A DNA stretch of 64,000 bases from JBMOKT01 sp049323895 (GTDB lineage: Bacteria > Bacillota > Peptococcia > Peptococcales > BICA1-8), in assembly GCA_049323895.1 (NCBI GenBank), contig JBMOKT010000013.1, forward strand, positions 496,001-560,000, written 5' to 3'. Positions 35,433-43,100 of this stretch are shown piece by piece (position 1 is the first letter of the stretch; each line of letters starts with the position of its first letter). The translations under genes and the position numbers were made by a program. Under the pieces are notes generated by a model. The model saw nothing but the letters and a program-made list of their open reading frames with translations. It was not told the DNA's origin and ran no database searches.

Positions 35433-36344
35433 TTAACCCTCAAGAATTTCTTTTGCTTCTTCAGACTTTATAAACCTCAGAAACTCCTCCGCTGCCTGGG
35501 TGCGGAACTTCTTCTTATGGTAAATAAAAGTAAACTCCCTCTCAAAACTATCCTCTTTAAACCCTAGTTGAGCCAACTGCTTCATTTTTACTTTTTCCTT
35601 AGCAGCCCATTTAGATATAATAGAAATTCCTAACCCGCTTTCTACTGCAGCCTTTATAGCTGAAGTACTGCCCAGCTCCATAATGACATTCAGGTTATTG
35701 GCAACGAATCCGGTCTTTTTTAAATGATGTTCTGTTTCAATTCTTGTCCCCGAACCCTTCTCCCTTGAAATAAAGGGAAACTTATCTAGTTCAAATACCG
35801 ATATCTTATCCTGTTGGGCCCAGGGGTGGTCATGGGATACAATCAGGACAAGCTGGTCTTTCAAAAATACATCTGTTTCTATATCTTTGGATGATACCGG
35901 ACCCTCTACTAAGCCGATATCCAAAGAAGTATCATGGATCTTTGTTTCAATATCCTCTGTGTTTCCTACTTCCAGGGAAAGTTCAACCTCCGGATACTTT
36001 TTCTTAAAGGCCCCCAAAAGATAAGGGGCAATATATTCACCTATAGTGGTACTGGCCCCTATCAATAACCTTCCCTTAATTGTCCCGGTCAGTTCCTGCA
36101 TCTCTCTTTCCAGTTCACTCTGATATTTACTCATCTGATTAGCATATTTTAATAAAAGATGCCCGGCCTCAGTTAGAGTGATATTTCTGCTGACCCGGTC
36201 AAATAACCTGGTTCCATAATATTCTTCCAGCATCTGTATCTGGAAACTAACGGCAGGCTGGGTAAGAAATAGAGCTTTTGCAGCTTTTGAGAAACTTTTT
36301 TTATCAACTACTGTTAAAAATACCCTGATACTATCATTTAGCAA
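35433..36344 (-). CDS. LysR-family regulator, CysL/YeiE-like, copy 1
   Basis: Transcription factor of 303 residues. The winged helix-turn-helix (residues 1-60) reads FSKAAKALFLTQPAVSFQI. The effector domain has GRLLIGASTTIGEYIAPYLL near 90 and DIGLVEGPV, a signature shared with Bacillus CysL and E. coli YeiE, which control sulfite reductase and YeiH. The TTG at 36344 is eight bases after AGGTGG. It gives MLNDSIRVF, exactly as in the paralog at 37643-38554, and the same 303-residue length. It converges on small gene A and is a strong candidate regulator of the YeiH genes. That control is inferred. Confidence 0.9.
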   Translation of the reverse strand: MLNDSIRVFLTVVDKKSFSKAAKALFLTQPAVSFQIQMLEEYYGTRLFDRVSRNITLTEAGHLLLKYANQMSKYQSELEREMQELTGTIKGRLLIGASTTIGEYIAPYLLGAFKKKYPEVELSLEVGNTEDIETKIHDTSLDIGLVEGPVSSKDIETDVFLKDQLVLIVSHDHPWAQQDKISVFELDKFPFISREKGSGTRIETEHHLKKTGFVANNLNVIMELGSTSAIKAAVESGLGISIISKWAAKEKVKMKQLAQLGFKEDSFEREFTFIYHKKKFRTQAAEEFLRFIKSEEAKEILEG

Positions 36345-36369
36345 ATTATTATCCACCTTTCTTATGAAA

Positions 36370-36642
36370 TTAATTCCTGCTTTCCAGCCACTTTAAGAAG
36401 TACCAGCAACCCACTGACCAACCAAAGAAAATACCAAAAAACAAAAAAGGATGGTTAGTACCTAGTTTTTTGCTAAAATCAAATCCTTCTACATCAGTGT
36501 AGTAATAATCTCCAGCACCATAAGGCGCTTTGCTAACATCCCAAGGGTCTGCCACAATCCCATAGACTATGAAGGATAAAATAGATAATACAATTAATAA
36601 ACTAATTATAGCAGTTTTGCTCATACCCACCTGCTTTTTCAT
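36370..36642 (-). CDS. Small two-helix membrane protein with a YYYTD motif, copy B
   Basis: A 90-residue protein with helices at about 8-27 and 63-84. It is the paralog of the protein at 35075-35365, sharing G-x-G-x-YYYTD-x-x-G and (N/H)P(L/F)LFFGIFF. A single Cys lies in the second helix in both. The start follows TTGAGGTGATTTATAA. It sits 25 bases upstream of LysR copy 1 on the same strand, so the two are probably co-transcribed. No known domain was recognised. Its duplication next to YeiH transporters makes it worth following. Confidence 0.78.
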   Translation of the reverse strand: MKKQVGMSKTAIISLLIVLSILSFIVYGIVADPWDVSKAPYGAGDYYYTDVEGFDFSKKLGTNHPFLFFGIFFGWSVGCWYFLKWLESRN

Positions 36643-36732
36643 TTATAAATCACCTCAATTTTCTATTCCACATCATAGTCAAAATTACCTCCCCCTTGTA
36701 AAATTTCACGTCCATATTTCATTTAAATGTTA

Positions 36733-37620
36733 CTATGTTGGGAGGATAGCTTTTTTTAAGACCCATTTCGCATTATCGATGACAAATCTTTTATCATCGT
36801 CGGAAAGCTGATTAACCACTTCTAATAACTCTTTAGTTTGGGTATCCAGACTTACATCCTGCATACCTAAACGGTTATATTTTTTTAATAGGTTTATAAA
36901 ATCACATATTAGGGAAAAATCCTGGGTATCTAAACCTTGGACTACTTCATTTAATTTATCCAGAGAATTGTTCTGGATGCCCAGACTTGACTGCCTTAGA
37001 GCTAACTCTTCCGTTTCAGCAAGGAGAAAATAGGTAATGCTTACTCCAAAAACATTGGCGATGTTTTGTAAAGTGTCCAATGCGGGTTTTACCCTGCCAG
37101 TTTCTACCTGCCCGATTAAGCTTAAAGAAACTCCAATTTTTTCAGCCAATTGAACCTGGGTTAGATTTTGTTTTTCCCTTAACCGTCGTATTTTATCGCC
37201 CAGAGTAAAGCTCTCTTCCAGTTGGAAAAAATAATTAGTAGGAATTTCTAAAACCTTAGCCAGCTTCTCCAGGGTTTTAAGGGAGGCACATGTTTTACCC
37301 CTTTCAATTTCACTGATATGGGTATAGGAAACACCGGATTTTTTGCCTAGTTCAATTAAGGTTATTTTTTTTTCTTCCCTGATATGTCTTAGCTGAAGAC
37401 CTATGTTTTCATAGATATTTTTCTTGGCATTAATAAGCAGATTCTCACGGGATACTTCTAAAAAGTCAGCAACTTTTTCAAGAATATCATCGCTGAACTC
37501 TCGCCGCCCTAAATATATTTCATCCAATATTTCCAAGGGAATATTCAGGTTCTGCGCAAGCTGGTCAATAGTGTATCCTTTTTCCCTTAAAATTCTGCTT
37601 AAATTGTTCCGTGACAACAT
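36733..37620 (-). CDS. Regulator with three tandem XRE-type HTH domains
   Basis: A 295-residue cytosolic protein. Domain 1 (about 5-58) is a divergent HTH (ILREKGYTIDQLAQNLNIP). Domain 2 (about 72-127) reads HIREEKKITLIELGKKSGVS and HISEIERGK. Domain 3 (about 138-193) reads RLREKQNLTQVQLAEKIGVS and LIGQVETGRVKP. A helical C-terminus of about 100 residues follows, ending in a short segment (LSDDDKRFVIDNAKWVL) seen in single-HTH regulators of Firmicutes. Triple HTH architecture is unusual. It lies between LysR copy 2 and small gene B on the same strand. Confidence 0.85.
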   Translation of the reverse strand: MLSRNNLSRILREKGYTIDQLAQNLNIPLEILDEIYLGRREFSDDILEKVADFLEVSRENLLINAKKNIYENIGLQLRHIREEKKITLIELGKKSGVSYTHISEIERGKTCASLKTLEKLAKVLEIPTNYFFQLEESFTLGDKIRRLREKQNLTQVQLAEKIGVSLSLIGQVETGRVKPALDTLQNIANVFGVSITYFLLAETEELALRQSSLGIQNNSLDKLNEVVQGLDTQDFSLICDFINLLKKYNRLGMQDVSLDTQTKELLEVVNQLSDDDKRFVIDNAKWVLKKAILPT

Positions 37621-37642
37621 TTAAATTTAACCTCTCTTTAGT

Positions 37643-38554
37643 TTAACATTTTAAAATTTCTTTTACCTCATCTATTTTAAGGAAATTTAAAAACTCATAT
37701 ACTGCCTGGGTTCTAAACTTCCTCTCATGGTATATTACTGTAAATTCCCGCTCAAATTTTGTTTCATTTATATTAATAGCTGCCAGCCTGTTCTCTTTAA
37801 TCTGTTCTTTGACGGTCCATTTAGAAACAATGGAAATACCCAAACCATTAATTACAGCAGCTTTAATTGCAGTGGTACTGCCTAGCTCCATTATAATATT
37901 TAATTTTTGCGGGTCAAACCCGACTTTTTTTAAGGCAGTTTCCATGATATATCTGGTTCCTGACCCTTTTTCCCTGGTGATAAAGGGATATTTATCCAAT
38001 TCAAAAACAGAAATTCCATTTTTATTAACCCAAGGGTGATTGACAGGTACAACCAATACTAACTCATCATCTAAGAATTTTTCAACTACAAGGTCTTTGC
38101 CGTTTACCGGTCCCTCTACCAGTCCCACATCTAAAGAGGTATCCAGGATGCTGGTCTCGATATCTTCGGTATTGGCAACTACTAAGCTGACCTCTACCTC
38201 GGGATATTTTCTCTTGAAAATCCCAACTAAATAGGGCAATATATACTCTCCGATAGTAGAACTGGCACCTATTAAAAGACGACCTTTAATAGTTCCTGTC
38301 AATTCCTGCATTTCCCTTTCCAATTGGGCTTGCAGATTACTCATTTCCTGGGCATACTTAAGCAATAGCTCACCAGCAGCAGTCAAGGTAATGTTTCTGT
38401 TAACCCTGTCAAATAATATAGTGCCGTAATACTGCTCCAGCATTTGTATTTGAAAGCTGACAGCAGGCTGGGTTAAAAACAAAGATTTAGCTGCCTTGGA
38501 AAAATTCCTTTTTTCTGCAACAGCAAGAAAAACTCTAATGCTATCATTTAACAT
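37643..38554 (-). CDS. LysR-family regulator, CysL/YeiE-like, copy 2
   Basis: Paralog of the LysR protein at 35433-36344, with the same 303-residue length and closely matching DNA-binding (FSKAAKSLFLTQPAVSFQIQ) and effector regions (LLIGASSTIGEYILPYLV, DVGLVEGPV). The ATG at 38554 follows GGGGGCAATCCTA; an in-frame TTG five codons upstream is not used. It is first in a probable leftward unit with the triple-HTH regulator and small gene B. Two such paralogs beside three transporter paralogs suggest paired regulation of different copies, but no binding site has been shown. Confidence 0.9.
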   Translation of the reverse strand: MLNDSIRVFLAVAEKRNFSKAAKSLFLTQPAVSFQIQMLEQYYGTILFDRVNRNITLTAAGELLLKYAQEMSNLQAQLEREMQELTGTIKGRLLIGASSTIGEYILPYLVGIFKRKYPEVEVSLVVANTEDIETSILDTSLDVGLVEGPVNGKDLVVEKFLDDELVLVVPVNHPWVNKNGISVFELDKYPFITREKGSGTRYIMETALKKVGFDPQKLNIIMELGSTTAIKAAVINGLGISIVSKWTVKEQIKENRLAAININETKFEREFTVIYHERKFRTQAVYEFLNFLKIDEVKEILKC

Positions 38555-38670
38555 TAGGATTGCCCCCAATATTATAAAAATTATTTATTAACTATATTTT
38601 CGATATAAATAATTTTTTTCCTTCTTAGGGGAAATCTAATTGATAAATTATTATGAATTATTGAAAATTA

Positions 38671-39216
38671 TTACAAAATCTCACCTAAAACAACTTGGTC
38701 AGTTCCATCTATCTCTTGTAATTTGACCAAAATAATTTCTTTTTTGGAAGTAGGAATGTTTTTCCCGACAAAGTCCGCACGAATCGGGAGCTCCCGGTGC
38801 CCTCTGTCGATTAATACTGCAAGTTGGATAGAAAGAGGTCGTCCCAGGTCAATAATTGCATCTAAAGCAGCCCTGACAGTACGTCCAGTATATAAAACAT
38901 CATCTACTAAAATGACCTTTTTCCCTGCTACCCCAAAGGGAATTTCCGTACCGTGAACAACTGGCTGATCACCGGCTGTAGTCAAATCGTCCCGATAAAG
39001 GGTAATATCCAGTTTCCCTACCTGAACCTGAACCCCTTCAATCTTCTTTATCTTTTGCACCAGCCTTTCTGCTATGGGTACGCCCCTTCTCCTGATTCCA
39101 ATTAGAACAAGCCCCTCAATTCCTCTATTCTTTTCAATTATTTCGTGGGCTATCCTGGTAAGTGACCTGTTTAAGGCATCTCCATCCATGAGTATGGTTT
39201 TCTCTTTAATTTCCAT
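38671..39216 (-). CDS. pyrR: Pyrimidine operon regulator / uracil phosphoribosyltransferase PyrR
   Basis: RNA-binding attenuation protein for pyr genes with uracil phosphoribosyltransferase activity. The 181-residue protein has the PRPP motif VILVDDVLYTGRTVRAALDAI near 99-119 and IGIRRRGVPIAERL near 41-54. It overlaps the rluD stop codon (TAATG) and is the last gene of the lspA-rluD-pyrR leftward run. No pyr biosynthetic gene follows here, so its targets lie elsewhere. Confidence 0.95.
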   Translation of the reverse strand: MEIKEKTILMDGDALNRSLTRIAHEIIEKNRGIEGLVLIGIRRRGVPIAERLVQKIKKIEGVQVQVGKLDITLYRDDLTTAGDQPVVHGTEIPFGVAGKKVILVDDVLYTGRTVRAALDAIIDLGRPLSIQLAVLIDRGHRELPIRADFVGKNIPTSKKEIILVKLQEIDGTDQVVLGEIL

Positions 39217-40136
39217 TATATCTCCTCCCTGCGTAAGTTTTCGAGGGTAGTATTAAATAGTTCCGGAAGGTCAACTGTAAACTCCAGTTTTTCCCCTTTT
39301 ATAGGGTGTATAAAGCCAAGCAAATACGCATGCAGTGCTTGCCCGGTAAATCCCAGGTTATTCTTCTTATAACCATAGAGGGGATCACCTACTACAGGGT
39401 GATTGATATAAGCCATATGTACTCTGATTTGATGGGTTCGTCCTGTTTCCAATCTGCATTCTACAAAGGTTTGGCTCTTAAAACGCTCTTTAACCATATA
39501 CCTTGTAATGGCAGTCTTAGAATTTTTCATGGTAACGGCCATTTTCTTGCGGTCTGAGGTATGCCGTCCAATGGGAGCATCTATTATACCCCCAGGTTCC
39601 GTTACCACTCCCTGGACTAAAGCCAGATAAGCACGCTCAATGGAATGCTCCTTAAACTGATTAGCCAAACCCCTGTGAGTAGCATCATTTTTACTAATAA
39701 CAAGTAACCCGGAAGTATCTTTATCAATCCTGTGTACTATTCCGGGACGCATGATACCATTGATTCCTGATAAATCTTTGCAATGAAATAAAAGGGCATT
39801 TACTAAGGTTGCCGAGTAATTGCCCGCTGCAGGGTGCACTACCATTCCTGCAGGTTTATTGACAACTACCAAGTCCCTATCCTCAAAAACTATATCTAAG
39901 GGAATATTTTCTGGCTCTATTACTACTGGTAAGGGTTCAGGTATTTCTGCCAGAATTATATCCTCTTCTTTTAAATTATAATTTGACTTAACAACATTAT
40001 TATTTACTTTAATCTGCCCTTCTCCTATTAACTTTTGTACATAGGATCGGGAAATGCCTTGGATATTTGTACTGATAAAAACATCCAAGCGCTGGTCCTG
40101 TTCTTCATCAGAAATAATAAATGTAAAGGATTCCAC
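39216..40136 (-). CDS. rluD: Pseudouridine synthase RluD/YlyB family
   Basis: Makes pseudouridine in large-subunit rRNA. The 306-residue protein has an N-terminal S4 domain (about 12-75, SRSYVQKLIGEGQIKVNN) and the catalytic domain with PGIVHRIDKDTSGLLVISKN (catalytic Asp) near 131-150, and RLETGRTHQIRVHM. It starts at GTG, with GGGGAGGAATTATA before it, overlapping the lspA stop (TAGTG). Confidence 0.93.
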   Translation of the reverse strand: MESFTFIISDEEQDQRLDVFISTNIQGISRSYVQKLIGEGQIKVNNNVVKSNYNLKEEDIILAEIPEPLPVVIEPENIPLDIVFEDRDLVVVNKPAGMVVHPAAGNYSATLVNALLFHCKDLSGINGIMRPGIVHRIDKDTSGLLVISKNDATHRGLANQFKEHSIERAYLALVQGVVTEPGGIIDAPIGRHTSDRKKMAVTMKNSKTAITRYMVKERFKSQTFVECRLETGRTHQIRVHMAYINHPVVGDPLYGYKKNNLGFTGQALHAYLLGFIHPIKGEKLEFTVDLPELFNTTLENLRREEI

Positions 40137-40576
40137 TATAATTCCTCCCCATGGAAGAGAAGCCGATAGGCTACGTAAATCATTCCTATTACAACAGCTG
40201 AATCAGCAATATTAAATACAGGCCAAATTCTAAAATCAAAAAAATCGGTAACGGTTCCTACCCTTAATCTATCAATAAAGTTGCCCAATGCTCCACCAAC
40301 AACCAGACCTAAACATATTTTTAATAATTTTTGCTCTGGTTTTAATTGGCTATATAAATAAATTAAAGCAGCTAAAATTATTATGGTTATTATTATGAAA
40401 AAAATTCTCTGGTTCGCTAAAAGACCAAAGGCAGCCCCTGGATTTTCTATATAGGTCAAGTGAAAAACCTTAGGGATAATGGGAATGCTCTCGTATAAGG
40501 CCATTTTGCTTTTCACAATGTATTTAGTTCCTTGATCTACTGCTAAGACTAATAATGCTGTCAGCCAAAAAGACAA
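40136..40576 (-). CDS. lspA: Lipoprotein signal peptidase
   Basis: Type II signal peptidase that cleaves prolipoproteins such as the tungstate-binding and LivJ proteins in this window. The 146-residue protein has four membrane helices, the catalytic aspartates in GGALGNFIDRLRVGTVTDF (near 94-112) and FNIADSAVVIG (near 120-130), and the conserved IENPGAAFGL. It starts at TTG, nine bases after AAGGGGTG. Confidence 0.95.
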   Translation of the reverse strand: MSFWLTALLVLAVDQGTKYIVKSKMALYESIPIIPKVFHLTYIENPGAAFGLLANQRIFFIIITIIILAALIYLYSQLKPEQKLLKICLGLVVGGALGNFIDRLRVGTVTDFFDFRIWPVFNIADSAVVIGMIYVAYRLLFHGEEL

Positions 40577-40645
40577 TTAAAGTCACCCCTTAAATTTTTC
40601 TATACTTCCTAATTTTAGCATAAATAAAATTACTATGATACTGAA

Positions 40646-40671
40646 AAAACGCCGAAATGGCGTTTTAAGTG
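40646..40671 (-). terminator. Terminator of the GRAM-like membrane protein gene
   Basis: An 8-bp stem AAAACGCC/GGCGTTTT with loop GAAAT is followed leftward by a short T run. The adjoining AAGTGGCTAGTTTTACAGCTG (40665-40685) resembles one end of the dispersed repeat at 31.6 and 46.0 kb. Confidence 0.75.
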
Positions 40672-40691
40672 GCTAGTTTTACAGCTGCAAG

Positions 40692-41279
40692 TTAGGACTT
40701 TTTAACTGTTGTTAATCTTGTGATGTGGTTTGCCCACAAATCGGGCCGGGATACCTCAAAATTAAAGTCACTTTTAAATAATAAGCCTTCCATCTTAATT
40801 TTTATTATTCCTTGGGATAAATTGGTCAACATACTTACCATAGAAGTAAGCTGGGGCAAATTTGGTGACTTATGCTCCAACATAGGCTGGAGTCGTTTTA
40901 TTTCCTTTTGTGCCTTTTCATCCTTCTCATTTATCAGTACCTCTGCCACATCAGTTAAAAGGAGGGAGAATTCAATTTTATTGTGGTTAATAAAAATCAA
41001 TTTGCTTGTTGTCAGATACAACTTTCCGCTGATTAAATTATTGCCTAGGTATTTTACTTTACCTTCACTTAAAATAGTATCCTTTATTCCAAATGCTTCT
41101 GCTGTATTCTTTAAACAGATGTCGGAGATAAAGGGTAAATGGTACGTCAGTAAAAATACCAGTATTGCCATAAGGATACCTAAATTATAGTTGACTGCAG
41201 CTGCAATCAAAAGCCCCATCAAAGGGCCAAAGGAAAATGCCAGTATTTTTATAATAAAGCGGTCTGCATAAAGGTACAT
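40692..41279 (-). CDS. Membrane protein with a GRAM/PH-like domain
   Basis: A 195-residue protein of unknown function. Two or three hydrophobic segments occupy residues 8-50. A soluble domain from about 65 contains KVKYLGNNLISGKLYLTTSK followed by LIF, the strand pattern of GRAM or bacterial PH domains. A charged helix follows (NEKDEKAQKEIKRLQPM). It directly abuts the stop of the upstream zinc-finger gene, with no gap. The function cannot be stated from the sequence. Confidence 0.7.
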   Translation of the reverse strand: MYLYADRFIIKILAFSFGPLMGLLIAAAVNYNLGILMAILVFLLTYHLPFISDICLKNTAEAFGIKDTILSEGKVKYLGNNLISGKLYLTTSKLIFINHNKIEFSLLLTDVAEVLINEKDEKAQKEIKRLQPMLEHKSPNLPQLTSMVSMLTNLSQGIIKIKMEGLLFKSDFNFEVSRPDLWANHITRLTTVKKS

Positions 41280-42014
41280 CTAATCATCCGATTCCCGATT
41301 GTATATTTCCTGGGGAGGCGCTTCATCATCAAGTCCTTCAAAATCTTGATAGAATTGACCATCTTCATCTTTATACACAGGAATTTGTTCATAACGTTCA
41401 ACCGCTCCCTGGTCTTCATCAAAATCATAGTAGGCGTTATTGTAATTTAAAACATTGCCTATATCACTGGGTGATTCTGACGTTCCATACCTTGCTACCG
41501 ATTGCCAGGCATCCTCACCGTCAAACATATTTTTATCTACTCCCTGCCCCAGTGTTTCTTCAGGTGTGTCATTGGTTTCTCCACCGAAAGGAGGCATCAC
41601 AACCTGTTCTTCAATGGGTCTGCGAGCCTTGACATTATATTTAGCACCATCCTCCCATTCTTCCTCACGACACTTGACACACATAGTAGTTAAAGGAATT
41701 GTCTCCAGCCTTTCCTCAGGAATAGGCTGCCCGCATTTATCGCAGATACCGTAATTTCCTTGTTTTAGTTTTTCCATGGCATCTTCTACTTTTTCAATTT
41801 GCTGCAGGGCATATGTTTTAAATCCTATATCCTTGCCCCGTTCGTAAACTTCACTGGCAATATCTCCAGGATGGTTATCATAAAGGGAAAGCTCGGAAAT
41901 TGTTTCTCCCAGCGGGTCATTTAATCCTTGGTCTAAAGAGTTAATAAGTTCACTATACTCCTCTTTAAGCTGCTCTAACTTTCTTCTATAGGTTTCCTTG
42001 GTCAGACTGTCCAT
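41280..42014 (-). CDS. DksA/TraR-type zinc-finger protein (YteA-like)
   Basis: A 244-residue protein with an N-terminal coiled coil (about 1-85) followed by the C4 zinc finger CDKCGQPIPEERLE...CVKC near 93-120. The C-terminal part is acidic and poorly structured. Firmicutes YteA proteins share this layout and are linked to sporulation or stress; unlike E. coli DksA their action is not well defined. The coiled-coil tip residues SEVYERGKDIG are the family signature. Confidence 0.88.
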   Translation of the reverse strand: MDSLTKETYRRKLEQLKEEYSELINSLDQGLNDPLGETISELSLYDNHPGDIASEVYERGKDIGFKTYALQQIEKVEDAMEKLKQGNYGICDKCGQPIPEERLETIPLTTMCVKCREEEWEDGAKYNVKARRPIEEQVVMPPFGGETNDTPEETLGQGVDKNMFDGEDAWQSVARYGTSESPSDIGNVLNYNNAYYDFDEDQGAVERYEQIPVYKDEDGQFYQDFEGLDDEAPPQEIYNRESDD

Positions 42015-42027
42015 TTTGAATCCTCCT

Positions 42028-42190
42028 TTACTTTATTACATGAACTACCTCATCAACCGGTCTCTTGGCAGGAGGCTGCGCTTCTTTTTCTCCATATCCA
42101 AATGATATTATTGCTACAGGTCGATAATGATTTGGCATTGCCTAAAATACTTCTTCTTTCTCTAATGGCATCTAAAACATCCTTAGTCAT
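42028..42190 (-). pseudogene. Nitroreductase-family remnant with a large internal deletion
   Basis: Reading leftward, an ATG at 42190 behind a good GGAGG opens MTKDVLDAIRERRSI, the usual N-terminus of FMN nitroreductases. In another frame the segment then reads PNHYRPVAIISFGYGEKEAQ followed by KRPVDEVVHVIK and a stop at 42028, which is the usual C-terminus. Only about 15 N-terminal and 35 C-terminal residues remain, so more than half of the gene is gone and the two ends are out of frame. It lies immediately upstream of the zinc-finger gene. Confidence 0.8.
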
Positions 42191-42208
42191 AAAAAAACCT
42201 CCTTCACT

Positions 42209-42270
42209 GGGAACATCCTATTTTAGAATTTAGAAATTTGATGTTAAATGAGAGTGTCCCCCTTCCTTAA
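42209..42270. repeat. GGGGACA/TGTCCCC dyad family, degenerate copy
   Basis: GGGAACATCC (42209-42218) is followed 36 bases later by GTGTCCCCCTTCCTTA. Two better copies lie at 44204-44265 and 55478-55533 and share the GTGTCCCC then TTCCTT ending. This copy overlaps the end of the small membrane-protein gene at 42267. Confidence 0.6.
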
Positions 42271-42563
42271 TATTTTGGGACACGGGCGTTATTTTGGACC
42301 ATCCTTACAATATCAGCAATAAAATCACCTATTACAGGCAGTTTAAGCATTACTAGTTTTTGCAGGAAATAAAGCATTATAGCAAAAAGAATGGAAAAAC
42401 CAATGGCTGTACCCAATCCCCGGGCTACGCCCGCAATAAAATTAATCCAAAGAAGTCTCTTAGGATTGTGCAATAACTCTACATATTCTGCCAGCTTCAT
42501 TTTCTCCATATCCATCGATAATTTTTCCACTAGTACCTCTAACTTTTTAGTAGAGTTAAACAT
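42267..42563 (-). CDS. DUF5665 family small membrane protein
   Basis: A 98-residue protein with an amphipathic N-terminal part (about 1-30) and two closely spaced membrane segments around residues 37-60 and 63-80. The segment NPKRLLWINFIAGVARGLGT followed by AIGF is the family signature. The function is unknown. I use the ATG at 42563 (six bases after GGGAGG) rather than one 13 codons upstream. It lies upstream of the nitroreductase remnant and shares its end with a dispersed dyad repeat. Confidence 0.82.
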   Translation of the reverse strand: MFNSTKKLEVLVEKLSMDMEKMKLAEYVELLHNPKRLLWINFIAGVARGLGTAIGFSILFAIMLYFLQKLVMLKLPVIGDFIADIVRMVQNNARVPKY

Positions 42564-42626
42564 ATAATTCCTCCCAATCTTAGTGTCATTGTCCCCATTC
42601 ACTACAAAAAAAATACCGGGAAATAA

Positions 42627-42668
42627 ACAAAACTGAGCTTACTCAGTTTTGTGGTCAATAGTCGATAA
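42627..42668. repeat. Dispersed hairpin repeat, copy 2 (ACAAAACTGAG hairpin followed by GGTCAATAGT)
   Basis: An 11-bp perfect stem ACAAAACTGAG/CTCAGTTTTGT with a 4-base loop is followed by GGTCAATAGTCGATA. The same order occurs at 25900-25955. No T tract follows on either strand, so it is not a standard terminator. Confidence 0.65.
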
Positions 42669-42686
42669 AAACAAAAAAATTATACA

Positions 42687-42715
42687 TAGACAAGGGGAAA
42701 GAATAATACTATAAT
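42687..42715 (+). promoter_or_regulatory. Sigma-A-type promoter for the tungstate-binding gene leader
   Basis: TAGACA (42687-42692), 17 bases, then a perfect TATAAT (42710-42715). The expected RNA start near 42722 lies just before the riboswitch. Confidence 0.75.
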
Positions 42716-42730
42716 ATATTTAACTTAATA

Positions 42731-42888
42731 TACCCGAGCTTGATATTCCTAAAGGTCTTTGCCAATGGAGTACAAGCCTGTAGGGTATTGCTGGAAACAG
42801 CAATGCCTCCCATTGCGGAAAGGGAATGAAGTTTTAGATGATCGACTTAGTATGCCTTCTTCCGAAGGCATTTTCTATTCTCAGGCTT
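42731..42888 (+). ncRNA. Moco/Tuco-class riboswitch (MOCO RNA motif)
   Basis: The leader contains GGTCTTTGCCAATGGAG, then a GNRA-like hairpin ATTGCTG-GAAA-CAGCAAT (42786-42803), and the conserved block GCCTCCCATTGCGGAAAGGG followed by AATGAAG (42804-42831). These are the hallmarks of the Moco RNA family. A further hairpin ATGCCTTC/GAAGGCAT lies at 42852-42871, and AAGCCTG (42774-42780) can pair with CAGGCTT (42882-42888) to close the element. A terminator follows. Family members sense molybdenum cofactor; some variants are suspected to sense the tungsten cofactor. Control of a tungstate-binding gene favours the latter here, but only by context. Confidence 0.75.
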
Positions 42889-42892
42889 ATTT

Positions 42893-42919
42893 CCTGCCGC
42901 GTTGGGCAGGATTTTTTTT
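42893..42919 (+). terminator. Terminator of the Moco/Tuco riboswitch
   Basis: A 6-bp stem CCTGCC/GGCAGG (42893-42898 with 42905-42910) is followed by A and eight T. It lies 180 bases before the tungstate-binding gene and is the likely expression platform. Confidence 0.8.
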
Positions 42920-42940
42920 GCCCCCCCTTAAAAACAAACT

Positions 42941-43010
42941 GTACCGCTGCAACCCCTTAGTTGCCCAAAGGGATGAAATATTCCTTAAAAACCTTGGGGG
43001 CTGCGGTGTA
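42941..43010 (+). ncRNA. Second structured element in the same leader, unidentified
   Basis: ACCGC-T-GCAACCCC (42943-42956) can pair with GGGG-CT-GCGGT (42997-43007), enclosing CCCTTAGTTGCCCAAAGGGA then TGAAA. The inner part echoes the conserved CATTGCGGAAAGGGAATGAAG of the riboswitch just upstream. It lies after the terminator and before the gene, so it could be a second aptamer, a degenerate duplicate or a translation-control structure. I do not recognise a named family. Confidence 0.4.
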
Positions 43011-43100
43011 AATATATTTGGAGGTGATATAGCCAATTGACTTAGGCTATCTTAATAAAAAAGGTTATTCAAATTACATATTCATTCAGGAGGTACTATC

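Noticed and set aside
42759..43040. A 93-codon rightward frame in the tupA leader.
   Set aside because: It runs through the riboswitch, its terminator and the second structured element, and has no ribosome site.
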